Shown here: positions 1-5,959 of the stretch, piece by piece | How positions within the stretch are numbered: the first letter of the stretch is position 1 | Layout: every line of letters starts with the position of its first letter | Origin: Opitutaceae bacterium | Lineage (GTDB): Bacteria > Verrucomicrobiota > Verrucomicrobiia > Opitutales > Opitutaceae | Direction of reading: 5' to 3' | DNA length: 9,771 nt | Assembly: GCA_025352845.1 (NCBI GenBank) | Contig: JANXSC010000523.1 | Location: 1-9,771 of the forward strand | Translations under genes and position numbers: made by a program | The notes under the pieces: model-generated | What the model saw: the letters and a program-made list of their open reading frames with translations, nothing else | Told to the model about the DNA's origin: nothing | Database searches by the model: none

Positions 1-155
1 TGCCAGTAGGCGATGGAGAACCGCATGTGCTGCGCCATCGTCTTCCCGCCGACGACCTCCTCGGGATGGTAGTGGCGAAACGCGAGGGCGTTGTCGGTCT
101 TCGGGCCTTCGTAGGCGATGGCGGGGAGGTTGAAGTGGGAGCGGGCTTTTTTCAT
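1..155 (-). CDS. xylA: Xylose isomerase, N-terminal fragment (gene runs off the left edge)
   Basis: Only the first 51 codons are in the window, starting at ATG 155-153. The enzyme interconverts D-xylose and D-xylulose in the cytoplasm, at the entry of xylose catabolism. The fragment reads MKKARSHFNLPAIAYEGPK, then ALAFRHYHPEEVVGGKTM and RFSIAYW. This matches the conserved start of long-form (class II) xylose isomerases, which have a 'I.YEG..S.NPLAF..Y.P.EVV.GK.M..HL.F..AYWHTF' pattern, recalled from the family. The first coding bases (AAAAAA) are purine-rich, but no Shine-Dalgarno sequence is visible upstream. It is transcribed in the same direction as the multicopper oxidase gene, 111 bp downstream of that gene's stop, and has no obvious functional link to it. 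The active-site residues lie outside the window, so activity cannot be judged. Confidence 0.9.
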   Translation of the reverse strand, partial: MKKARSHFNLPAIAYEGPKTDNALAFRHYHPEEVVGGKTMAQHMRFSIAYW

Positions 156-250
156 GGGAGCGAAAGAACGACGAGCGAAGCAAATCGGACCGAGCGGAAC
201 CAGCGCGAAATTGCGCGGGCGCACGTTCCGGGGCGCAGCCAGCGACTTCG

Positions 251-268
251 AGCCCGCCCCGACGGGCT
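251..268 (-). terminator. Weak GC hairpin at the end of the multicopper oxidase gene
   Basis: The arms agcccg (251-256) and cgggct (263-268) form a 6-bp stem with a 6-nt loop, and the stem overlaps the oxidase stop codon. No U-run follows on the minus strand, so this is at best a weak or factor-dependent stop signal. The rest of the 111-bp gap before xylA shows nothing else recognisable. Confidence 0.2.
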
Positions 269-1976
269 ATTTCCGCTCGCTGCCGTGCTTCAAGTCGGGT
301 TCTTGCACCCGCGAGACGATGCTGAGGACGGCCGTATGGCGCGCGGAGCCGATGTCGATCACGAGGGGGACGGAGAGGGGCGGCGCGGACGCTCCCATCC
401 CGGCGGCGCCCGGCGGCCGGACGTTGTCGAGCCAGTCGGCACCGCTGTAAGTGAGTTGAAAGTCGAGCTGGCCGCCGCGCACGAGGCTTGTCTCCTCGGT
501 GTTGCTGATCCGCAGCATGGCGCGCGGCTCCCGGCCGAGGCCCTGCTCGTTCAACTGAAAAACGGTTGCCCTGCCTGCGAACTGGACGCGCACGCTGTTT
601 TTCAGGACGGAAAACGGCTCGGGCGCGGCGATGACGCCCTCGATGATAACGTCGGCACGGGCGGGCATGACGACGAGATTGAGCAAGGCCTCGGCGCGAT
701 CGATGCGGATGGAGCGGGTCGCGGCGGGCAGGCCGAGAAACGCCACCTCGGGCGCGCGGCTGACACCCACCGCGCCGCGCTCATGGATCGTGAAGCGTGC
801 GAACATGCCCTCCCGCATGTGCTCGGCGACGTGGCAATGGTAGAGCCAGGAGCCCGGGTTGTCGGCGAGCAGGTCGGCGGTTTTCATCGTGGCGGGCAGC
901 AGCTCGACCACATCGGTGCGGCGCCGGCCTTCCTCGATGACGCGCAGGCCGTGCCAGTGCGCGGTGTGAAAGTCCGTTTCCGAACCGAGCGCGAACAAAT
1001 ACCAGCGCGTGCGCTCGCCCTCGTTCATTTCGAGCCCGCGCAGATTGCCGAAGAGGTAGCCGTTGATCGAGGGGCGCTCGCCTTCCTGCATGAGTTTCTG
1101 GGATCTTGCCCAACTCAGCGGCGTGGGAGGAACGGCTGGCGTGGCCGCAGCCGGCGTGGTGGTGACGGTAGTGGTCGTAGCGGCGACTGGAGTCGTGGCG
1201 ACCGGGGCGAGGAACGGATCAAGCCCGCTCTCGTCGAAAATCATGAACAGCGTCGCGAACTCGCGATCCACGTCGGCGGGCGTGCCGTCGGGCCGCGCGC
1301 GCTTCGGATCGGTGACGATGATCGTGCCGATCAGGCCGAGGTTGGTTTCCGAGTCGCCGAGCACGTGGCTGTGATAGAGCCAGCCCTTGGAACTCGGCTC
1401 GCTCGGCAGCGGCCCGGAGCTTTCGTCGAGCTGCCAGACGTAGGTGAACTTGGCCCCCGGCTCGACGGCGGCACCGCGACCGGGATTGGGCCGGTAGTAG
1501 GCGCCCTCGCTGTGCTTGTCGTAGCGGACGCCGTGCGGATGCATCGAGACCGGTTGGGTCGTGCGGTTGAGAAACGTGACGACTAAAAATTCGCCGACGA
1601 CCCCACGCAACACGGGGCCCATCACGCCGAGACTCGGATTCGGCAGCACGCGCGCGGTGAACGTCTCGTCCGTGTATTGGATGTAGCGGAGCTTCGGGCG
1701 CTCGCGGTTGGCGATCACGGCGGGGGAAAGCGTGAGCCCGCAAACCAAGTCGCGGCCGGCGGGCACGAAATCCCAAGGCACCGATTCGGCCGCCACATAG
1801 TAGCGACGCGTTTTTTTCGGATCGGGTTTCTCGCCGAAGATCGTGCCGCCGGTGTCGCCGCTATGGATCGTCACCGTCGGTTGCACCGGCGGAGGCGGAT
1901 CGTCGTCGATCGCGTGCGCGAGCGGGCAAAGCAGAAATAAGCCTGCCGTTGCGACGCATCGCGGAAGAAACTTCAT
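267..1976 (-). CDS. Secreted ceruloplasmin-like multicopper oxidase (569 aa)
   Basis: Predicted copper enzyme that couples one-electron substrate oxidation to reduction of O2 to water outside the cytoplasm; the substrate is unknown. Start ATG 1976 is chosen because it opens a Sec signal peptide (MKFLPRCVATAGLFLLCPLAHA, cut after about residue 22); the reading frame extends upstream without protein-like sequence. Domain 1 (about 55-225) has YYVAAESVPWDF, YTDETF, the copper motif H146-P-H148-G and H202-S-H204, closely resembling eukaryotic ceruloplasmin and hephaestin A domains. A Thr/Pro/Ala-rich linker covers 257-287. Domain 2 (about 300-398) has H337xxH340xH342 and H380-C381-H382xxxH386xxxxM391, giving a complete type 1 site plus trinuclear ligands. 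Domain 1 has Ser203 where a type 1 Cys would be. This is the two-domain plan in which trimers share the trinuclear site (inference). Residues 400-569 are an extra C-terminal region I do not recognise. No clear Shine-Dalgarno. Confidence 0.9.
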   Translation of the reverse strand: MKFLPRCVATAGLFLLCPLAHAIDDDPPPPVQPTVTIHSGDTGGTIFGEKPDPKKTRRYYVAAESVPWDFVPAGRDLVCGLTLSPAVIANRERPKLRYIQYTDETFTARVLPNPSLGVMGPVLRGVVGEFLVVTFLNRTTQPVSMHPHGVRYDKHSEGAYYRPNPGRGAAVEPGAKFTYVWQLDESSGPLPSEPSSKGWLYHSHVLGDSETNLGLIGTIIVTDPKRARPDGTPADVDREFATLFMIFDESGLDPFLAPVATTPVAATTTTVTTTPAAATPAVPPTPLSWARSQKLMQEGERPSINGYLFGNLRGLEMNEGERTRWYLFALGSETDFHTAHWHGLRVIEEGRRRTDVVELLPATMKTADLLADNPGSWLYHCHVAEHMREGMFARFTIHERGAVGVSRAPEVAFLGLPAATRSIRIDRAEALLNLVVMPARADVIIEGVIAAPEPFSVLKNSVRVQFAGRATVFQLNEQGLGREPRAMLRISNTEETSLVRGGQLDFQLTYSGADWLDNVRPPGAAGMGASAPPLSVPLVIDIGSARHTAVLSIVSRVQEPDLKHGSERK

Positions 1977-2175
1977 GCGGATAACCAGTGGTGGCCCGCC
2001 GTCTCGCGCGCAAGGCAGGAGCAATCTTGCCGGCAATGAGCAGCGCACGAGGCAGACGATCACAGGCAAGATCATTGATGCGACGTTGAGCCCGGCGACA
2101 ACACGATTCGGCGCTGGCTTGATCACTGCGCGAGTCTGAGATGGGCTGCGTGCCGTGCGTGGAAACGGCCGGGTG
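1977..2175 (-). other. 199-bp gap upstream of the multicopper oxidase
   Basis: This gap separates the oxidase from the flavinylation genes on the same strand. It is long enough for the oxidase to have its own promoter. An imperfect inverted repeat is visible on the plus strand: aatcttgcc near 2023 against ggcaagatcatt near 2067. I see no convincing -35/-10 pair, Shine-Dalgarno or strong terminator. Whether the oxidase is cotranscribed with the upstream genes is open. Confidence 0.3.
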
Positions 2176-2595
2176 CTACGGGCGCGACTTCCGGCCGCGC
2201 GCGATGTGCCACACGAGGAGCATCGGCAGCCCGAGCCCGAGGGCGTCGTGTGCGAGCGCGGCGGCGTGGCGGAAGTGTTCGCCGCCGGCATAGTAGAGCG
2301 CGTAGCCGCTTACCGCGAGCAGCACAAAGGCTGAGACCATCACGGCACCCGTGCTGCGATTGGTATTCGCGCGCCAGCCGCGGCGGACGTGCAGCGGCAG
2401 CAGCGTGCCGAAAAGCGCAAGTGCGGCCATCGCAGCCGCACCGTGGATGCGCAGGAGCGTCGGGGCGAGCGGATGAGGCGCGTCGGCATCGCCCGGCAAC
2501 GCGAGCCACAGGGCGCCGCTCGCGAAGAGTGCGAGCATCACGCCGTAGAACCAGCGCCGGTGGCGCGGGCTGAGCCGGAGCGCTTCACGCCGCAT
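2176..2595 (-). CDS. Small four-helix membrane protein, possible b-type cytochrome (139 aa)
   Basis: Predicted inner-membrane protein with four hydrophobic segments at about residues 13-33, 48-70, 82-103 and 112-132. Histidines are placed in or at the ends of helices (H51, H69, H107, H110, H116, H130). The SGYALYYAGGE stretch followed by a His-containing last helix recalls small haem-binding membrane families such as DUF4405 or cytochrome b561-like proteins; that match is from memory and not certain. Start ATG 2595 is supported by GGAGG with a 9-nt spacer, the best ribosome binding site in the window. It overlaps the end of apbE by 11 bp, so the two are probably translationally coupled. In known flavinylation clusters a membrane protein like this passes electrons to an exported flavoprotein; here that role is inferred from context. 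The reading frame extends upstream antisense-like and Arg-rich, which argues against an earlier start. Confidence 0.75.
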   Translation of the reverse strand: MRREALRLSPRHRRWFYGVMLALFASGALWLALPGDADAPHPLAPTLLRIHGAAAMAALALFGTLLPLHVRRGWRANTNRSTGAVMVSAFVLLAVSGYALYYAGGEHFRHAAALAHDALGLGLPMLLVWHIARGRKSRP

Positions 2596-3469
2596 CGCGA
2601 AATTCCTCCGAGGTGCAGATGCGGCCATCGCGCGTGAGCACGAGCGCGGACGCGCGATGCGCGCGCAAGAGCGGCTCCGCGCGGCGCGGCCCGATGGCCG
2701 CGACGATTTTGGTGAGCGCGTCCGCGAGCAGGCAAGTGGGCGCACGGACGCTCACGCTCCCGCGGCCGAGCCAGAGGCGCCGGCCGTCGGGCCGGCGCAG
2801 GCGGGCGGCGCGGGGCGCGTCGAAATAATTCGCCGAGGTGGCGAGCGCGCCAGCGCGCAGCAGAGCGAGCGGGATAAGCCTGCCCGGCGCGGCGGGATGG
2901 CGGACGACGACGCGTTCGGCCGCCGCGCCGAACACGCGCAGATCGCCGCCGGCGTTGACGACGCCGCTCGTCGCCCCGGCCGCGCGCAGGATCGCGAGCG
3001 CACGATCAACGGCGAAGCCCTTGGCGATGCCGCCGAGATCGAGGCGCAGCGGGCGCGCGACGCGCACGCGGGGGCGCGGCAGGAGCACGAGGTCGCGCCA
3101 GTCGCCAGCGCGCGTAGCGCAGGCGTCCGCGCCAGCAGTTGTGCAGCCGGCGGGCGGGACGCCTGTGCTACTTTGCGCGATGGTGACATCGAACACGCCG
3201 TGCGATTTTTCCGCGAGGCGCTGGGCGGCGGCGAGCACCCGCCAAGTCCACGCATCGATGCGCAGCGTTTCGCCGGCGCGGGCGCGGTTGAGGCGGGCGA
3301 CATCGCTTGCGGGCTCGTGCGGGCTCATGCGGGCATGCACGCGCGCGACGGCGGCGAACGCGGCGTCGAGCGTGGCGGGCGCGACGCCGCGTGCGCGGAT
3401 TTCCACCAGTGTGCCGAGCAGCGGGCGGGCGCGGCGGAGTTCAGCGGAGGTTTTTGAGCACGAGGTCAT
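2585..3469 (-). CDS. apbE: FAD:protein FMN transferase (ApbE family, 294 aa)
   Basis: Transfers FMN from FAD to a Thr side chain of target proteins, with Mg2+ and release of AMP. Visible family marks are RARPLLGT (13-20), D144-L-G-G-I-A-K-G-F-A-V-D (144-155), VNAGGDLRVFG (171-181), TSANYFD (211-217) and the metal-site region A249-D250-A-L-T253-K. The likely target is encoded immediately upstream and carries an SGAT motif. The start ATG overlaps that gene by 29 bp; an in-frame TGA at 3488-3490 and no start codon in between leave no alternative. As a result there is no signal peptide, although most ApbE proteins that act on exported targets are periplasmic. Residues 100-119 (SSTGVPPAGC then TTAGADACAT) form a low-complexity loop encoded by an inverted repeat (3114-3171). 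Otherwise it looks intact and of near-normal length. Confidence 0.93.
   Translation of the reverse strand: MTSCSKTSAELRRARPLLGTLVEIRARGVAPATLDAAFAAVARVHARMSPHEPASDVARLNRARAGETLRIDAWTWRVLAAAQRLAEKSHGVFDVTIAQSSTGVPPAGCTTAGADACATRAGDWRDLVLLPRPRVRVARPLRLDLGGIAKGFAVDRALAILRAAGATSGVVNAGGDLRVFGAAAERVVVRHPAAPGRLIPLALLRAGALATSANYFDAPRAARLRRPDGRRLWLGRGSVSVRAPTCLLADALTKIVAAIGPRRAEPLLRAHRASALVLTRDGRICTSEEFRDAA
2605..2609 (-). promoter_or_regulatory. Strong ribosome binding site for the four-helix membrane protein
   Basis: On the minus strand GGAGG lies 9 nt before ATG 2595, inside the end of apbE. It decides the start of the small membrane protein, whose frame otherwise stays open for 50 more codons. 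Other genes in this window lack a comparable site. Confidence 0.75.
3114..3171. repeat. Inverted repeat inside the apbE coding sequence
   Basis: The left arm gtagcgcaggcgtcc (3114-3128) and right arm ggacgcctgtgctac (3157-3171) are complementary at 14 of 15 positions, around a 28-nt centre. The arms resemble a short palindromic element (gtagcacaggcgtcccgcc type) that I recall as dispersed in Opitutaceae-like genomes; that recollection is not checked. It translates in frame as residues 100-119 of ApbE, between FDVTIA and GDWRDLVLL, where family members have a variable loop. Confidence 0.65.
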
Positions 3470-3965
3470 GCAGGGCGAGGAGGCGTTTCACGCCGTCGGT
3501 CACGTGGCGGCACGAGAGCGTGGCACCGGAGATGTTTTTGATTTCGGCGTCGAGCTTGAGCGGGTCGCGCGCAGTTTTGCCGGCGAACTGCGCACGCCAC
3601 TTCGACTGGCGGATCTCACCGCCGTAGGTTTCGCGGTAGTCGAGAATCTCCACGCCCACGACCGCGCCGGAGGCGTCGAGGCCGCAGGCATAGGCGATGA
3701 ATTCGTGTTTGCCGAGCACCTCGTCGACGAAGAACCAGCCGCTGTCGCTGGTGCGCCAGGCTTGAAGTTCAGCCGAGCGCACGCGCACACCACTCTGTTT
3801 CTCGATGGCTTTGCGCTGTGCCGCGTCGAGCTTCACCGGAGCGAATGTAAACTTTGCGCCGGGAAAGATCGCCTGCTGCGCCTGCTCGACCGTCAGGTAG
3901 ACGGTGGCGTAACCGGAGGTCGTGGCGGCGAGAACCACGGGCACCGCTAACCATTTCGTGCGCAT
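3441..3965 (-). CDS. Exported FMN-binding-domain protein (174 aa)
   Basis: Predicted periplasmic electron carrier that holds covalently bound FMN, as do the FMN-binding domains of NqrC and RnfG. A signal peptide is visible (MRTKWLAVPVVLAATTSGYA, cut after about residue 20). Near the C-terminus S146-G147-A148-T149-L-S matches the flavinylation motif, with T149 the likely attachment residue. The usual Asp three positions before the Ser/Thr is K143 here (K-N-I-S-G-A-T). Start ATG 3965 is 18 bp downstream of the barrel gene stop; no Shine-Dalgarno is visible. The 3' end overlaps apbE by 29 bp, which strongly suggests that ApbE modifies this protein. The domain fills the whole mature protein, with no membrane anchor or haem motif. 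Family membership is clear; the electron donor and acceptor are unknown. Confidence 0.88.
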   Translation of the reverse strand: MRTKWLAVPVVLAATTSGYATVYLTVEQAQQAIFPGAKFTFAPVKLDAAQRKAIEKQSGVRVRSAELQAWRTSDSGWFFVDEVLGKHEFIAYACGLDASGAVVGVEILDYRETYGGEIRQSKWRAQFAGKTARDPLKLDAEIKNISGATLSCRHVTDGVKRLLALHDLVLKNLR

Positions 3966-3983
3966 GAGGTGGACGAGAATCGA

Positions 3984-4859
3984 TCAGAAGTTCACGCCGA
4001 CCTTGAGCCGGACCTGTAGTTTCTCGAAATGTTCGAGATCGCGGCGACCTTTGTTCTCGGGCCAGCCGGTGAGCTGTGGCAGCACCGTGAGCGTGGCCCA
4101 CCATTGTTTGTTCGCATAGTGGAGATTCGGTCCGGCGAAGATGCCGTATTCCCCGAGCGCGTCGAGATGCATGCGTTCGAATGCCGACGTGGCCAGCGCT
4201 TCCGCCCCGACAAACCAATTCGGCGCGAAGCGGTAGCTCAGGCCCGTGCTGAACTGCAATTCCAGTTCGCTCTCCCACTCCTTTTCCTCGAGATGGTGCT
4301 CGCGCTCGAACTCCGCGCTGAAGTTGGCGGCCCAGATCACCGTGTCGTCCAGGAAGTTTTTTTGGAGAATCAGCTTGGGCTCGAGGAAGAAAGTATCCAC
4401 GCGCTCGCCGCTCTTCGCACTGTAGCGTTTGTAGCCGGGCTCAAGGTAAACGGCCACGCCGAGGCCGCCTTTGTAGGGGCTCCGGAGATTGTATTTCAGC
4501 GCGCCCTGCAGGCCGTTGAAGCGAGTTTGGTCGCGGTTGTCGAAACCGCTGACGCGGGAGATGTCGTGTTTGATCGCGTTGAGATAAAACGAGCCCTGCA
4601 ACCGGTCGGTGAAACCGTATTCGATCTCGGTTTGGAGATCGAGGGCGCGATAGGAGCCGCCGGCCTTGCCCGTGCGCGAGGTGGCCCACTGGTAAATTTC
4701 CCAGTGACCCTTCGGTAGGATTTCGGCGCCGTAGGTGTAGCCGAAATAGTTTTCGTCGGCAAAGGCGCGAGGCGCGGCGCCGCCGAGCAAGAATGCGGCC
4801 AGAGCGAGGAGGTGCAGTCGCGCGAACGCGACCGAGGTTGGGATGCGGTTTGTTTTCAT
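3984..4859 (-). CDS. Outer-membrane beta-barrel protein (291 aa, DUF6662-like)
   Basis: Predicted outer-membrane beta-barrel. It has a signal peptide (residues about 1-34, hydrophobic core HLLALAAFLLGG, cut after AFA34). The mature part is made of alternating amphipathic strands rich in Tyr, Trp and Phe (for example ENYFGYTYGAEILPKGHWE and EYGFTDRLQGSFYLN), and it ends in a C-terminal Phe (VRLKVGVNF), a typical BAM recognition end. The N-terminal block after the signal resembles the DUF6662 family; that assignment is from memory. No substrate can be read from the sequence. It is the first confidently coding gene of the minus-strand block, 18 bp ahead of the FMN-binding protein, which suggests cotranscription. 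No Shine-Dalgarno precedes the ATG. The ATG overlaps by 4 nt (ATGA) the stop of a weak upstream frame. Confidence 0.85.
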   Translation of the reverse strand: MKTNRIPTSVAFARLHLLALAAFLLGGAAPRAFADENYFGYTYGAEILPKGHWEIYQWATSRTGKAGGSYRALDLQTEIEYGFTDRLQGSFYLNAIKHDISRVSGFDNRDQTRFNGLQGALKYNLRSPYKGGLGVAVYLEPGYKRYSAKSGERVDTFFLEPKLILQKNFLDDTVIWAANFSAEFEREHHLEEKEWESELELQFSTGLSYRFAPNWFVGAEALATSAFERMHLDALGEYGIFAGPNLHYANKQWWATLTVLPQLTGWPENKGRRDLEHFEKLQVRLKVGVNF

Positions 4860-5533
4860 GCGGGAAAAGTGACGGGGCCGCTCCGGCCACGCGCAGCAGC
4901 GGCGTAGGTGGGTCGGCAGAGAAAGGCCGGTTCGCCGCGCAGGGCGGAACTCGGGAAGAATGTCGACTTGGCCGACGGTGGGCCTGAATCGAGCGCATGC
5001 ATCAGCAGCGCGCTAGGAATGGAAATGGAAGTGGGGGCGATTCGCGAAACTTGGCTGCGACGCGCGCACGAATCGCCGGGCACCTCGGTTCCGGCCGCGC
5101 GAAGTGGCTTGTGGGACTTGCAACGCGGAGGGCCGACGGCATAGGGATAGGAGTGGCGGCGGGCGGAGCGCGCCGGCTGCACCGCAGCAGGGGAAATCAG
5201 AGGCGCGGTCACTGGCGCTGCGATCGGTCGCCACGACTCGCCCGGCGTGATGAAGAGCAAAGCGAGAGGCGAATCGCCGCCGCGGTGGTCGCTGGCGAAG
5301 TCGATCGAGGGACGCGAAACGCGGAACTGCGGCGCGAGGGCCTGCATCGCGACCGGATAAAATTGCGCGCGCGAGAGAGAGGTGACGCTGATGGTCTGTC
5401 GTGCGCGGGCGAGAGGCGAGGCGGCGGCGGACTTTCCGGAGGCCGGTTCGAAGCGCGAAAGTCCCGCCATAGTCGCCAGCGCAATCAGCGCGGCGCACGA
5501 CGAGGAGCGCAAGGAACAGGGCGAGCAAAACAT
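4856..5533 (-). CDS. Doubtful reading frame upstream of the barrel gene (225 aa)
   Basis: Not recognised. The frame is open from ATG 5533 (open from GTG 5593) to a TGA that overlaps the barrel gene ATG by 4 nt (ATGA), a layout typical of coupled genes. My hand count from codon 5470 gives about 75% G or C at third positions, but second positions are also high (about 62%), unlike a typical protein. The stretch from about 5400 to 5200 (TISVTSLSRAQFYPVAMQAL, FITPGESW) is fairly protein-like. The ends are rich in Ser, Pro, Ala and Arg with few acidic residues, as in noncoding GC-rich DNA. The N-terminus has a weak signal-like stretch (CAALIALATMAG). It may be a small secreted protein, a decayed gene or chance. 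Confidence 0.25.
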   Translation of the reverse strand: MFCSPCSLRSSSCAALIALATMAGLSRFEPASGKSAAASPLARARQTISVTSLSRAQFYPVAMQALAPQFRVSRPSIDFASDHRGGDSPLALLFITPGESWRPIAAPVTAPLISPAAVQPARSARRHSYPYAVGPPRCKSHKPLRAAGTEVPGDSCARRSQVSRIAPTSISIPSALLMHALDSGPPSAKSTFFPSSALRGEPAFLCRPTYAAAARGRSGPVTFPA

Positions 5534-5593
5534 GGCGGACGAGTTAGGGGCTAAGAGGGTTGGGCCACGCAGCGGCGGCACGGACGTTGGCAC

Positions 5594-5959
5594 GTGTCGG
5601 GTTGGGCCGGGAATGGGAGCTGTGGCGATTATTCACGAGGTAGATTTGTTAGATGGGAACTGGGTGCACGCAGACAGGAGGTGCATGCGACGGTGTCTCC
5701 TTTGACTGCCGGGGCGCACCTATCACCGGTGTCGATCCCTGCGTGCGGGGCGCGAATCACTCGCGGCACTCCGCCTGGGTGGTGCGGCATCTCGCGCGTC
5801 AATCCACCGTGGCAACTTTCAGAGAAGTGGACGCGAACCGAGCGATCGGCAATAAAATTTTTCGCGATTCGCACTTATGACGGAAAATGCGGGTCCGCCG
5901 CGATACTCCTGCGGCCAACTTGTCCTCGACCTCGCTTCCGGGCGTCCGTTTAACGGGGA
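5594..5959. other. Divergent intergenic region upstream of aroB
   Basis: About 366 bp between the minus-strand and plus-strand blocks. No reading frame here looks protein-like. It contains an AT-rich patch (aataaaattttt, about 5850-5862), a perfect 8-bp palindrome caccggtg (5724-5731) and a small gccgc/gcggc stem (5897-5915). It should hold the aroB promoter and possibly a promoter for the minus-strand genes, but I cannot point to a convincing -35/-10 pair or a known riboswitch. Confidence 0.35.

Noticed and set aside
27..1586. Long plus-strand open frame (519 codons) opposite the multicopper oxidase
   Set aside because: It is antisense to a gene with complete copper motifs and a signal peptide; its product is Arg/Gly/Asp-rich with no family features.
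1977..2291. N-terminal extension of the oxidase frame to 2291
   Set aside because: The 105 extra residues are Ser/Arg/Pro-rich and overlap the membrane-protein gene; ATG 1976 opens directly on a signal peptide.
2657..3950. Plus-strand open frames opposite apbE and the FMN-binding gene
   Set aside because: Shadows of well-supported minus-strand genes; Arg/Ala-rich with no recognisable domains.
5702..5730. ttgact at 5702-5707 as a -35 box
   Set aside because: No -10-like hexamer lies 16-18 bp downstream (the sequence there is accggt), so no promoter is called.
5629..5953. Small open frames on both strands upstream of aroB
   Set aside because: No protein-like composition, no ribosome binding site and no recognisable motif.
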